Origin: Bacillota bacterium
Lineage (GTDB): Bacteria > Bacillota > Clostridia > Lachnospirales > Lachnospiraceae
NCBI GenBank assembly: GCA_023411215.1
Contig: JAEYOY010000021.1
Location: 56,804 to 120,803, forward strand
DNA length: 64,000 bases
Direction: 5' to 3'
Made by a program: the position numbers and the translations under genes. The number at the start of each line of letters is the position of its first letter. Position 1 is the stretch's first letter. Shown here in pieces: positions 26,010-35,412 of the stretch. Under the pieces are notes generated by a model. That model was given only the letters and a program-made list of their open reading frames with translations. It was not told where the DNA came from and made no database searches.

Positions 26010-26477
26010 TTAATCCAAATCCTCCCCCTCAATGTTATATATATCCTCCAGCCGAAGTCTTTTGTCTACTATTTGAAGGATACGTGAAGTCTGACCAAAT
26101 TTGGCTACCATACCGGTGAATCGAATATATTCTCCGCCATCCACATTGCTCACTTTATCCTTTTGGAAATATACAACAGTAACGATTGGGTGATGGCCCC
26201 TCTCAAGCAACCCTTCAATCTTTCCCAGCTTTATATCTAAAGCCTCTTTTGCCTCCTCCGACAAATCGATGCGGGGTACAACAACCTTTTGTTTTGCTGC
26301 AATCGCCTCTTCGTAGCCTTTCAGTGCCGCAAAAGGAGCAAATATCTTTGCCCGGTCTTCTACCCTCATTCTTGGATGTTTGATTATATCAGAGCTTTTC
26401 AATGGATATTCCATCTCAATAATGTCATCATACTTATGAGTAGCCTTAGCCTCCAAGGATACCGGATTCTTTACCAT
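26010..26477 (-). CDS. YolD-like family protein
   Basis: 155 residues with the YolD pattern: an R-A-K-I-F-A-P-F-A-A-L-K-G-Y-E-E block (about 42-57), I-D-L-S-E-E, and a C-terminal beta region. YolD-like genes are regularly the second gene after a UvrX/YqjW-type Y-family polymerase, as here with a 12-base gap. Function is unknown; a role as polymerase partner is inferred from this pairing. AGGAGAG precedes the start. Confidence 0.88.
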   Translation of the reverse strand: MVKNPVSLEAKATHKYDDIIEMEYPLKSSDIIKHPRMRVEDRAKIFAPFAALKGYEEAIAAKQKVVVPRIDLSEEAKEALDIKLGKIEGLLERGHHPIVTVVYFQKDKVSNVDGGEYIRFTGMVAKFGQTSRILQIVDKRLRLEDIYNIEGEDLD

Positions 26478-26489
26478 ACGAAATCTCTC

Positions 26490-27881
26490 CTATGCTTTGT
26501 GTCCACCAATCTGATTATTTCTTTCCATTGTAGTAGCACCATCTTCCAGATTGATCCCTTTCAAGATGGCATTCTTTCCAAATTTCTTCTTTATACTAAG
26601 CATTGCTTCCTGTATCTTACGCTCTTTCGCCAGCTCTGCCGGATCTGTGAATAAATCATACTGCTCATATCTTTCTTCCACAAGGTTATTGGCACTCACA
26701 GTCACGCGCCTGATCAGAAGCTCTTTTGATACAATTCTATCATAAAGCTCCATAATCGCAGTCAAGATTTTCTTAGTACTACTGCTTGTTGTACCGAGAT
26801 TAGCAGTACCATGAGCAGATTTGGGGATCGATCTTCCGTAACGGTCCTCCGTAACCTCGCCTTCGAACCTTCCTTCATCTACATTACTCCTATCATAGCC
26901 AATGGTCAAGGTCAGACTATCTGTCACCAACCCTTTCTCCACAAGTTCAAGTACCAATAAATCCGTCATTTCCTGTACAATAATTCTTGACTTATGAAAA
27001 TCATAGGGATACTGTAAGACTTGTCCCGAAGAAATGCTGTTTGTGCTGGGTTTATAGGATTTAATATCTTCCATACTGCATGGTTCATACCCCCATGCGT
27101 GGTCAATCAATAATTCAGCATCGATGCCAAGCATACGATACAACAATTCTTCATTATACAGTGAGATTCCGGCAATCTCACCCATTGTATTCAGACCGCT
27201 GTTTTCAAGTCTTTTTGCAATACCTCCGCCAATTCGCCAAAAATCAGTAATCGGTTTGTGATCCCACAATAATCTGCGATAAGTATACTCATCTAGTTCC
27301 GCTATACGAACACCATTCGCATCGGCTTCTACATGTTTAGCCACGATATCCATGGCAATCTTGCTAAGATAAAGGTTTGTTCCGATTCCTGCTGCAGCTG
27401 TGATTCCGGTCTTCATAAGTACATCATGTATCATTTTCACCGCTAGCTCCTTCGCAGACATCTGATAAAGGCTCAAATAATTAGTCACATCCATAAAGCA
27501 TTCATCTATACTGTATACATGAATATCCTCCGGACTAATATATTTCAAATAGGTCGCATAAATATCCGCTGACACTTCAATATAGCGTGCCATCTGAGGC
27601 GGTGCAATGATATATTCTACTTCCTTCCCTGTACGCTGTTTTACTTCCCTTAGTATCTGTTGCACCTCAAATAACCGAGCTCTGCCAGGTATGCCATAAG
27701 TCTTCAGGGATGGAGATACGGCAAGACAGATGGTTTTCTCGGTACGAGATGGATCAGCTACTACTAGATTTGTGGTCAGTGGATTTAAACCTCTTTCGAT
27801 ACACTCAACAGAGGCATAAAAAGATTTCAAATCGATCGCAATATAGATATGTTTCTGTTTTGGTGTTATCGTATTTGACAT
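26490..27881 (-). CDS. Y-family DNA polymerase (UvrX/YqjW-like)
   Basis: 463 residues. Palm motifs are intact: I-D17-L-K-S-F-Y-A-S-V-E near the start and S-I-D126-E127-C-F-M-D, giving the metal-binding acids. The helix-hairpin-helix and little-finger regions follow. The family does error-prone translesion synthesis. The start has GGAAGGAGG. No LexA (SOS) box was found in the 143 bases upstream, unlike Bacillus uvrX. It forms an operon with the YolD-like gene. Confidence 0.9.
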   Translation of the reverse strand: MSNTITPKQKHIYIAIDLKSFYASVECIERGLNPLTTNLVVADPSRTEKTICLAVSPSLKTYGIPGRARLFEVQQILREVKQRTGKEVEYIIAPPQMARYIEVSADIYATYLKYISPEDIHVYSIDECFMDVTNYLSLYQMSAKELAVKMIHDVLMKTGITAAAGIGTNLYLSKIAMDIVAKHVEADANGVRIAELDEYTYRRLLWDHKPITDFWRIGGGIAKRLENSGLNTMGEIAGISLYNEELLYRMLGIDAELLIDHAWGYEPCSMEDIKSYKPSTNSISSGQVLQYPYDFHKSRIIVQEMTDLLVLELVEKGLVTDSLTLTIGYDRSNVDEGRFEGEVTEDRYGRSIPKSAHGTANLGTTSSSTKKILTAIMELYDRIVSKELLIRRVTVSANNLVEERYEQYDLFTDPAELAKERKIQEAMLSIKKKFGKNAILKGINLEDGATTMERNNQIGGHKA

Positions 27882-28024
27882 CTTTACTGCCTCCTTCCTA
27901 ACCCTTATTGTACCAATAATCCACTGAATTTTGAAGATATTTCAATCAATCCGCTTCAATATTTGGCTAAGCAGCTCCATAGAGAGTATTCGTATCTTCG
28001 ATACTAGTAGTTACAACAAGAACT

Positions 28025-28918
28025 TTAATCAAGAACTCTGTATTCCCTTATTCGAGAGGTTTTTCTGTATTCTCTTGGTGACATTTTTAGCATTCGTTTG
28101 AATATCTTATTAAAAAATTTCATGTCACTATAGCCAATTTCCTGCGCAATTTCAGAGATTGGCAGATCACTGCCCGCCAGTAATTCACAACATTTTTCCA
28201 TCCGAATTTTTTGTAGATATTCACTGATGGTAAAGCCTGTTTCTTCTTTGAATTTACGGCTAATATACTGTGGAGTAAAATGATATTCCTTGCAAAAACA
28301 CTCCAATAATTTTTGCTTTGTAAAATTTCTATTGATATATTCCATCGCATCTACAATGGCTTTATTCGTTGATATATTCCCTTTATCATCAACCAATTTG
28401 CGCATAGTAATAATCAGAATCTCTAAAAGCCTGCATCGAAAGATTTCCGTATATCCTATCTTCCTTTCTTGGTATTCTTTCATCATACCAAGAAGGAGCT
28501 CCACTACCCTTCCATCCTCATCATGAAAAATATGATTGACTGTGCTCTTCCCCAAATATATTTTGTAATAACGCAATAAACATCCATGAATCAGCATCTC
28601 AAAGGAATTACATCCTTTTAAGGTATCATTAATAATCTCAGGCAAAAACAAGCAGTTAATCAATGTTAAATTTTTACTTCCTTTATAGCTATGAACGCTC
28701 CCATAATCAACGATAAAATAATCACCTTTGGATAAGGTACTTCTTATCTCATTAAGGGTATGTATGGTTGTTCCTCCTGTGACGTAGGCAAGCTCGAAGA
28801 AATTATGATTATGTCCCCCAAAATCCTCTTGTTCAAAGGGTTTAATTACCAATTTTTCGGTTTCTGCATTCTCATCATCTTGTAATTCACTTAACTCCAG
28901 TGTATCCATCTTTTTCAT
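28025..28918 (-). CDS. AraC-family regulator with cupin sensor domain
   Basis: 297 residues. The N-terminal cupin region (about 25-130) has H-N-H-N-F-F-E-L-A-Y-V and S-x-G-D-Y-F-I-V-D-Y, and would bind a sugar. The C-terminal AraC domain (about 190-290) has both helix-turn-helices, ending G-Y-S-D-M-K-F-F-N-K-I-F-K-R and S-P-R-E-Y-R. It is divergent from the GH78 gene with 101 bases between starts, so it most likely activates that gene in response to rhamnose or a rhamnoside. A GGGGG precedes its start. Confidence 0.88.
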   Translation of the reverse strand: MKKMDTLELSELQDDENAETEKLVIKPFEQEDFGGHNHNFFELAYVTGGTTIHTLNEIRSTLSKGDYFIVDYGSVHSYKGSKNLTLINCLFLPEIINDTLKGCNSFEMLIHGCLLRYYKIYLGKSTVNHIFHDEDGRVVELLLGMMKEYQERKIGYTEIFRCRLLEILIITMRKLVDDKGNISTNKAIVDAMEYINRNFTKQKLLECFCKEYHFTPQYISRKFKEETGFTISEYLQKIRMEKCCELLAGSDLPISEIAQEIGYSDMKFFNKIFKRMLKMSPREYRKTSRIREYRVLD

Positions 28919-29019
28919 AAGTTAAATTTGCCCCCTATATCGGCAATAAACAGGTGTTTTATTTTATATTACTATCTGCTATTCTTAAAGTCAATCATTA
29001 CTAATCGGAGGAATGTATT

Positions 29020-31185
29020 ATGATTTGGCAAGCACACTGGTTAAAACCCGCCATCGAAATGGGTGAAGTATGCCCCTTATACAAAAAAAGTTTTTCTAGC
29101 CATGGTAAGATACAAAAGGCAAGATTATTTATTACAGCTCTTGGTGTTTATGAGGCTTTTCTCAATGAGACACGAATCGGCGATTTTGTATTAGCTCCAG
29201 GCTGGACTAGTTATTCAAAAAGACTCCAATATCAAGAATACGATGTAACTGATTTATTATTGGAAAATAATAATTTTGAGGTAACCGTAGGCAAAGGCTG
29301 GTATCGAGGTAGATTAGGTTGGGCTAATGCTAACACAAAGAATAACTTACGAGTTACGCCTCCCGGTCTCTTAGCTCAATTAGAGATTAATTACGAAGAT
29401 GGTAGTAATGTAACCATACTATCTGATGAGAGCTGGTCCTGTGAAGAAAGTAAGGTACGTTTTTCTGAAATTTATGACGGCGAAACTTACGACGCTTCCT
29501 TTTCTTCCATAGCTAATTATGACGTACACATATTTGAAGGCCCAACTCATACACTGATCAAGCAACAGGGTGAAGAAATTAAAGAACAGGAACGTCTGCA
29601 GGCAGCACGGCTATTCCATACTCCTAAGGGAGAACTTGTCATTGATTTCGGTCAAGAGGTAACCGGCTACGTTGAGATTAATGTAAATGCCAATACCGGA
29701 GAAGAAATTCTACTTTCCCATGCAGAAGTGATGGATAAGGAAGGAAATTTCTACACACAAAACTATCGCAGTGCGAAAGCAAAGTATCATTATATCTGTA
29801 AAGACGGACTTCAAACATATAAACCAAAGCATACCTTTTATGGCTTTCGCTATATTCGTATTGATCAGTTCCCAGGTGGTGTTAAAAATGCAAGACCAGA
29901 TCATTTCTATGCTATCGTGGTGCACTCTGATATACAGCGTACCGGACACCTTAGCTGTTCCAATCCTCTATTAAATCAGCTCTTTGACAATATTATCTGG
30001 GGCCAAAAAGGTAACTTTTTGGATGTTCCTACCGATTGTCCTCAAAGAGACGAACGTCTTGGTTGGACTGGTGATGCACAGGTATTTGTGAAAACTGCTG
30101 CCTTGAATTATAATGTGGAGAAGTTTTTTACAAAATGGTTGGCGGATATGGCTGCTGACCAGGGAGAGAATGGACGGGTTGGCCACGTAATTCCTGATAT
30201 ATTAGACGATGAGAGCAGTGCAGCTTGGGCTGATGCTTCCACCATATGTCCCTGGGAGATTTATTTAGCCTACGGAAATCCTCAGGTTCTTGCATCTCAA
30301 TTTGAATGTATGAAGAAATGGATCGGTTATATCACCTCTCATACCAAGACTCCGTATCTTTGGACCGGTGGAACCCATTTTGGAGATTGGCTCGGCCTGG
30401 ACGCTCCTTCCGGAAGCTATAAGGGATCAACAAGAGAAGACTTTATTGCAACTGCATTTTATGCTTATTCCACCTCCCTCGTAGTGAAAGCCGGTAAAGT
30501 ACTAGGCGAAAATGTAAAGGAGTATGAGGGCTTATTTCAAAAGATTGTAAGTGCCTTCCAGGCTACCTATCCGGAATACTTAACTCAAACGGAATGTATC
30601 CTGGCAGCTCATTTCAAGCTGGCTTTGGACTGCCAAGCTGCAGCTGATAAGCTGGCGAGTATGGTGAAAGAATGCGGAATTCAGCTGAAGACGGGCTTCG
30701 TCGGAACCCCTTATTTACTTCATGTATTAAGTGATTATGGACATGCCGACCTCGCCTATTCTTTATTACTGCGAGAAGCTTATCCCTCCTGGTTATACCC
30801 TGTTACTAAGGGTGCTACTACCATCTGGGAGCATTGGGATGGAATCATGGAGAATGGTGACTTCTGGAGTGCTGATATGAACTCCTACAATCATTATGCT
30901 TATGGCGCCGTTGCAGACTGGGTATATGGTGTGGCAGCCGGTATTAAGCCTATGGAAGAGTATCCCGGATATAAGAAGGTGAAAATCTCCCCTATCCCTG
31001 ACCGGCGATTGGATTGGTTAAAAGCTTCTTTGGATACCAAATACGGACTTATCCGATCTGAATGGAGAAAAGAAGATACCTTATGGCGCTATGAAATTGA
31101 AACCCCGGTAGAAGCCTGTGTTACCATCGATGGTAAAACACGCGAGATTACAAGAGGAAGACATATTTTTTATAGTCAACAATAG
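29020..31185 (+). CDS. Alpha-L-rhamnosidase, glycoside hydrolase family 78
   Basis: 721 residues without a signal peptide, so cytoplasmic. N-terminal beta domains (about 1-300) include G-W-T-S-Y-x-K-R and I-D-F-G-Q-E-V-T-G-Y. The catalytic (alpha/alpha)6 barrel starts at about 305 and has the GH78 motif D-C-P-Q-R-D344-E345-R-L-G-W-T-G-D-A-Q, whose acids serve catalysis, and E-H-W-D near 600. It removes terminal L-rhamnose from glycosides or pectin fragments. The start has CGGAGG. A hairpin-adjacent IS copy follows its stop by 19 bases. No rhamnose catabolic genes are in the window. Confidence 0.92.
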   Translation: MIWQAHWLKPAIEMGEVCPLYKKSFSSHGKIQKARLFITALGVYEAFLNETRIGDFVLAPGWTSYSKRLQYQEYDVTDLLLENNNFEVTVGKGWYRGRLGWANANTKNNLRVTPPGLLAQLEINYEDGSNVTILSDESWSCEESKVRFSEIYDGETYDASFSSIANYDVHIFEGPTHTLIKQQGEEIKEQERLQAARLFHTPKGELVIDFGQEVTGYVEINVNANTGEEILLSHAEVMDKEGNFYTQNYRSAKAKYHYICKDGLQTYKPKHTFYGFRYIRIDQFPGGVKNARPDHFYAIVVHSDIQRTGHLSCSNPLLNQLFDNIIWGQKGNFLDVPTDCPQRDERLGWTGDAQVFVKTAALNYNVEKFFTKWLADMAADQGENGRVGHVIPDILDDESSAAWADASTICPWEIYLAYGNPQVLASQFECMKKWIGYITSHTKTPYLWTGGTHFGDWLGLDAPSGSYKGSTREDFIATAFYAYSTSLVVKAGKVLGENVKEYEGLFQKIVSAFQATYPEYLTQTECILAAHFKLALDCQAAADKLASMVKECGIQLKTGFVGTPYLLHVLSDYGHADLAYSLLLREAYPSWLYPVTKGATTIWEHWDGIMENGDFWSADMNSYNHYAYGAVADWVYGVAAGIKPMEEYPGYKKVKISPIPDRRLDWLKASLDTKYGLIRSEWRKEDTLWRYEIETPVEACVTIDGKTREITRGRHIFYSQQ

Positions 31186-31204
31186 AAGGTGAAGAAGAAT
31201 AAAA

Positions 31205-31915
31205 GGTTCTATAATAAATATTGGGGTGGTACTTTACCCCGATATTTTTTTACATTAAAATGCACTTATAACCAGCCTGCCTACTTTCCGTTCTGCGACC
31301 AACATAATTGAAAGAAGGTAGATTTATAAGTGCACTCTAATTGTATCAATAAACTGTTAAATTTAGAAGATGTAATCGTAAAAAGTATAAAACATTCAAA
31401 CTCGTTGATTACTATCCTCTTAGAAACAAAACCAACTCAGCAGGTTTGCCCTATCTGTGGTACCGTTACTCGAAAGATCCATGATTATCGGATGCAGACA
31501 ATTAAGGATATCCCTTTTCAGCTTAAACCTACTAATCTCGTTCTTCGAAAAAGGAGATACACCTGCCCTTGCGGTAAACATTTCTATGAGAAGTATACAT
31601 GGCTACCAAAATATCAGCATATGACAAAGAGACTTGCCATGTATATCTGCCACCAACTAAGAGAAACCATTAGTTATACCTATGTCGCCTCACAGACAAA
31701 CACATCGATATCTACTGTAACAAGGGTCTTCGACCGTATTAATTATGACAGACCTTCCATTCCTAAAGTACTCTCCATTGATGAGTTTAAAGGAAATGCA
31801 GAGACAGGTAAATATCAATGTATACTGTTTATAGAATCTAAAACATTAAAATAGCTCTTCATCAAGTGTTTGTGAGGGATTCAGAGAATCCCACCCCAAC
31901 TCTTGACAAAGAGCC
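31205..31915 (+). mobile_element. ISL3-family insertion sequence, copy 2, internally deleted
   Basis: 711 bp, about 729 bp shorter than copy 1. Both ends are intact: GGTTCTATAATAAATATTGG at the left, and at the right, reverse complemented, GGCTCTTTGTCAAGAGTTGG. The flanks GAATAAAA (31197-31204) and AAATAAAG (31916-31923) agree at 6 of 8 positions, consistent with an aged 8-bp target duplication. It can move only if a transposase is supplied in trans. It lies 19 bases after the GH78 stop. Confidence 0.85.
31330..31854 (+). pseudogene. Truncated ISL3 transposase
   Basis: 174 codons from a GTG start. The zinc-ribbon-like region and the helix-turn-helix are present and are more complete than in copy 1 (SQTNTSISTVTR). 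Reading follows copy 1 to C-I-L, then passes directly into the 3' end of the element and stops. The second and third catalytic acids are gone, so it cannot catalyse transposition. It could still bind IS ends and act as a repressor; that is speculation. Confidence 0.85.
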
Positions 31916-31921
31916 AAATAA

Positions 31922-31951
31922 AGTGAGGCTAGCTTTTACACTGGCCTCACT
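31922..31951. terminator. Hairpin next to the IS right end
   Basis: AGTGAGGC (31922-31929) pairs with GCCTCACT (31944-31951), with further pairing after one mismatch. On the minus strand it is followed by TTTATTT. It may have been the GH78 terminator before the insertion, or may end the minus-strand AraC gene 200 bases away. Confidence 0.55.
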
Positions 31952-32155
31952 CGATAATTAATATATAACTCTAGATCAAAATCGTCCCACTTCACTACCA
32001 ACAATTGTCCTATTCCTAACAATACTTAATCATACGCTATCCAATACTCAACATCTATTTCTATTCATGGGTGTCAATCCAATTGAAAAAACCTCATAAC
32101 AGCACCGTCAGTTGTTGTTACATTGGATTTACCACCCCGGTGTTACGAATCGGAT

Positions 32156-33010
32156 TTATTGAAAAATGTGTTCCTTTTCTTTCACTGGAATCCAGATTTC
32201 ACTTACATAATCATCACTATCGTTATTACCCTCTGTATAATATTCAATATCATAATCCGATATTAATTCATAATTTGAGGCAGGCAGCCATTCACTATAC
32301 ACTCTCTTCCATTGATTTTGTATTGCATCAGGCATCGGACCAATACAGGTAAATATCGCCCAAGTATATGCTGGTATTTCAAATATTTCAAAATCCTTAG
32401 GAATCTCTTTTACATACTGCTTTTCACATCCGATTCCATACTTCCATTCTTTTGCATTTTCCTTGGCTTGAGCACATATTCCCATCATCCCGCAGACCTT
32501 TTCATTAAGCTTCTCATTAAAATAATCACCCCAGAAATTAGGTACTTCTGTTCTCGAGGTTTCCTCATTAAAAAACCTCGCCTTTGCTACCACCTGAAAT
32601 GCTTTTTTCTTTTCAATCCTGTAATCCATACTATTACCACCTTCCATCACTATTTTTAGTATTAGGCGATTGAAAGATTTTAGAATGGCACCTTGCTTCT
32701 TTACCTCATTTGGTGTTATGCCATGATATCGAGTAAATGCTTTTGAGAAACCTTCCGGTGTCTCATATCCATACTTTAGTGCAATATCGATTACCTTAAC
32801 CTTACTTAACAACAGCTCATGACCAGCTAAGGAAAGACGTCTATTTCTAATATATTCCCCAACCGTCAAGCCTGTAAACAGGCTAAATGCCCTTTGAAAA
32901 TGAAAACTAGAAAGATATATGTGTTCGGCTATCTCTTCACATGTAATATTTTCAGTAAGGTTATCTTCCATATATTCGATTGCCTGATTTAATGACTTTA
33001 CCCATTCCAT
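32156..33010 (-). CDS. AraC-family regulator with GyrI-like effector-binding domain
   Basis: About 284 residues from the ATG at 33010, which has AAGGAG seven bases upstream (the ATG at 33019 is too close). The AraC helix-turn-helix pair is at the N-terminus (about 5-105: S-S-F-H-F-Q-R-A-F, then G-Y-E-T-P-E-G-F-S-K-A-F). The C-terminal half (about 125-284) matches the GyrI-like effector-binding fold (F-E-I-F-E-I-P-A-Y-T-W-A-I-F, and a final E-I-W-I-P-V-K). Such proteins bind diverse small molecules and often control efflux or detoxification genes. No obvious target is beside it. Confidence 0.88.
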   Translation of the reverse strand: MEWVKSLNQAIEYMEDNLTENITCEEIAEHIYLSSFHFQRAFSLFTGLTVGEYIRNRRLSLAGHELLLSKVKVIDIALKYGYETPEGFSKAFTRYHGITPNEVKKQGAILKSFNRLILKIVMEGGNSMDYRIEKKKAFQVVAKARFFNEETSRTEVPNFWGDYFNEKLNEKVCGMMGICAQAKENAKEWKYGIGCEKQYVKEIPKDFEIFEIPAYTWAIFTCIGPMPDAIQNQWKRVYSEWLPASNYELISDYDIEYYTEGNNDSDDYVSEIWIPVKEKEHIFQ

Positions 33011-33114
33011 ATCTATCATCTCCTTACATTAATAGTAGCAAAGAATAAACGACTGCTCCTGTCAGTGTGTGCTCATATTTGTCTATTACATTTATTTTAT
33101 CATATCAGCAAATG

Positions 33115-33147
33115 AAAAGCACCCTACCAATTTTCATGTTAGGATGC
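33115..33147 (-). terminator. Terminator-like hairpin, repeated family
   Basis: GCACCCTA (33119-33126) pairs with TAGGATGC (33140-33147) with one mismatch. On the minus strand it is followed by TTTTCATTTG. It lies about 130 bases past the aldo/keto reductase stop. Third member of the repeated hairpin family. Confidence 0.6.
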
Positions 33148-33277
33148 CAATCATTTATTCTCATTTCTTACTCATGACAGTCTTACCTAAGTCCGATCAC
33201 CAAAAAAGTTGAAAACTCAACCTTCTCTGATATTCATACCAATTATGCTGCCATAACAATCCATCACAACTTAAGTA

Positions 33278-34291
33278 TTACCTAGTAATTATACCGTCCA
33301 AATCCCAAAGATCTTCCCAGCCATTGGCATTTTCCCATAAGAATACCTGACCTTTAATTAAACGGTTATTTTTATCAATCGACTTTAATATCTCCATTTC
33401 CTCATCGGTCAACGGATCTTCTGTGGTACATCTTAGGTTACTTGCATATTCATTTTCAAATACAGAAAACGGAATCGGAACCTGTCCTCTTTGTACTGCC
33501 CATTTCAAGCAAATAACTGCAGGATGTACATTATGAGCCCTCGCAATTTCTACCAACTCCGGAACCTGAATATCAGCAATATCATCCACCGTCTTATCAC
33601 GATCCGGTCTGGTAGGAGAGCCGATTGGACAAAAGCCGATTGGTTGAATACCCTGAGCGACACAATAATCATATAACTGTGGCTGTTGGAAGCACGGATG
33701 TAATTCCATCTCAATTGCTACCGGCTTAATCTTACAGAGAGGAAGAACCGCATCTAGTTTAGGGATAGTCATATTGGACATACCAATGTATTTTACAAGA
33801 CCCATTTCTACTAATCTTTCACATTGTCTCCAGGTATTCATAAATTCCTCTACGCTGAAGGGTCTAGAATCAGGATTACGAGAATCGCCGCTGCAGCCCG
33901 GTGCATGGTAATTAGGAAATGGCCAATGTACAAAGAACAGATCAATATAATCTAATTTCAAGTCCTTCAAGCTCTTCGCACATGACAGGAGTACATCACC
34001 CTTTCCATGCATATCATTCCAAACTTTTGTTGTTATGAATAACTCTTCTCTTTTAACAGTTCCTTTCTCAAATGCAGCCTCGAACACTTTACCAATTTGA
34101 TCTTCATTTCCATAAACAGCTGCACAGTCAAACAAACGGTATCCTACTTCAATTGCGCCTGCAACTGCTGCAGATACCTGCTCTGGTGTGAAGCGGTCAG
34201 AGCCGAAGGTTCCCATGCCAATACCAGGAATATAATCCCCATTATAAAGTCTTCTCTTGGGTACTAAATTGGGATCAATAGAAATCGTCAT
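33278..34291 (-). CDS. Aldo/keto reductase
   Basis: 337 residues, an AKR barrel that interconverts carbonyls and alcohols with NADPH. The catalytic tetrad is present: D55, Y60, K89 and H122 (in V-H-W-P). The I-G-M-S-N and F-C-P-I-G-S segments of the cofactor site are visible. The start has AAGGAGG. It follows the PfkB gene by 155 bases in the same direction, so it is either the last gene of the polyol operon or has its own promoter. In that setting it could reduce or oxidise a sugar or polyol. Confidence 0.88.
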   Translation of the reverse strand: MTISIDPNLVPKRRLYNGDYIPGIGMGTFGSDRFTPEQVSAAVAGAIEVGYRLFDCAAVYGNEDQIGKVFEAAFEKGTVKREELFITTKVWNDMHGKGDVLLSCAKSLKDLKLDYIDLFFVHWPFPNYHAPGCSGDSRNPDSRPFSVEEFMNTWRQCERLVEMGLVKYIGMSNMTIPKLDAVLPLCKIKPVAIEMELHPCFQQPQLYDYCVAQGIQPIGFCPIGSPTRPDRDKTVDDIADIQVPELVEIARAHNVHPAVICLKWAVQRGQVPIPFSVFENEYASNLRCTTEDPLTDEEMEILKSIDKNNRLIKGQVFLWENANGWEDLWDLDGIITR

Positions 34292-34446
34292 ATTATTTTC
34301 TCCTCCTTAATTTCAAGTACCGATTTGTCAGTACTTGTATTTATATTTTCATAGTTATATTAATCGTTTTTTGAAACTCACAATCGTTGTTTATGTCCTT
34401 GATATGATCGGATTATTATCATTTAATGTAAATTGTGATTTGCTCG

Positions 34447-35379
34447 CTACATAATTTTTACTACCTGAATTTGAGGTAATAAACCCTCCATATCTTTTGT
34501 CAGGTAAAACCCTGTTTCCATACGCATTGCATTCGCAACCGAGATAGCACTGGCGAATTTCATGATCTCTACCATTGGCATTCCTCGCGAAAAGCCAACT
34601 GCAAAACCAGCTATCACTGAGTCTCCACATCCTACCGTATTAACTGCTTTGATCTTCGGTATGATTACTCGGTAGATACCTTCTTCGCATACGATCAGAG
34701 ATCCATCCCTGCCACGAGTAATCATAACAACTTCTATACCTGTCTTATGTAGGTCAATCGCAGTACTGATTAATTCGTCCTGATTATTCATTTCTTTTCC
34801 AGTTAAGCTTCTTATCTCATCCAAATTTGGCTTAATCATCGTAGGCTTTTCTTCCAGTGAATCCTCCAATAATTTGCCGCTGGTATCTAAGATCACCTTT
34901 TTATTATGCTGCTTTGCTATTTTAATCATGCTTTTATATAAATCGCTATCCACACCTTTGGGTACACTTCCTGATATTGCGACGACCGAGCATGCATCCA
35001 TTAATCCAATATATTTACTTAGCATTTTTTCTTTATCGGAATCTGTTACAAATATACCCGGTTCCAGAAATTCAGTCTGTGTATCATTGGTTACATCATA
35101 AATATTAATACAGGATCTGCTTTCTCCGCTGATTTTCACAAAATCACTTTTTATGTTCTGTTCTTCCAATGCTTCGATAATAAAATCACCTGCATGCCCG
35201 CCAACAAATCCGGTTGCAGTTACATCTTCTCCTGCAATCGCTGCAACCCTAGATACATTTAGACCCTTTCCCCCTGCGGAGTAGCTGCATTCCTTTACCC
35301 TATTGACACTGCCAACTTGAAAATGATCAACTACATATCTTTTATCAATCGCCGCATTTAAAGTTACTGTTAAAATCAT
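34447..35379 (-). CDS. PfkB-family sugar-phosphate kinase (1-phosphofructokinase / tagatose-6-phosphate kinase type)
   Basis: 310 residues of the LacC/FruK branch: N-terminal T-L-N-A-A-I-D, G-G-K-G-L-N-V-S-R at 36-44, and the C-terminal anion hole with catalytic D253 in G-C-G-D-S-V-I-A-G. These enzymes add a second phosphate to a ketohexose phosphate. With a GatY-like aldolase and GatD-like dehydrogenase in the same operon, tagatose-6-phosphate or fructose-1-phosphate is the likely substrate. It lies 33 bases after the dehydrogenase gene. Confidence 0.85.
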   Translation of the reverse strand: MILTVTLNAAIDKRYVVDHFQVGSVNRVKECSYSAGGKGLNVSRVAAIAGEDVTATGFVGGHAGDFIIEALEEQNIKSDFVKISGESRSCINIYDVTNDTQTEFLEPGIFVTDSDKEKMLSKYIGLMDACSVVAISGSVPKGVDSDLYKSMIKIAKQHNKKVILDTSGKLLEDSLEEKPTMIKPNLDEIRSLTGKEMNNQDELISTAIDLHKTGIEVVMITRGRDGSLIVCEEGIYRVIIPKIKAVNTVGCGDSVIAGFAVGFSRGMPMVEIMKFASAISVANAMRMETGFYLTKDMEGLLPQIQVVKIM

Positions 35380-35412
35380 CTTTGCTATTCGATCCTTTCT
35401 AAGTAGCTGGTA

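Noticed and set aside
27882..28024. LexA/DinR box upstream of the Y-family polymerase
   Set aside because: Looked for GAAC-4-GTTC type sites and found none; only a short GTATC/GATAC repeat is present.
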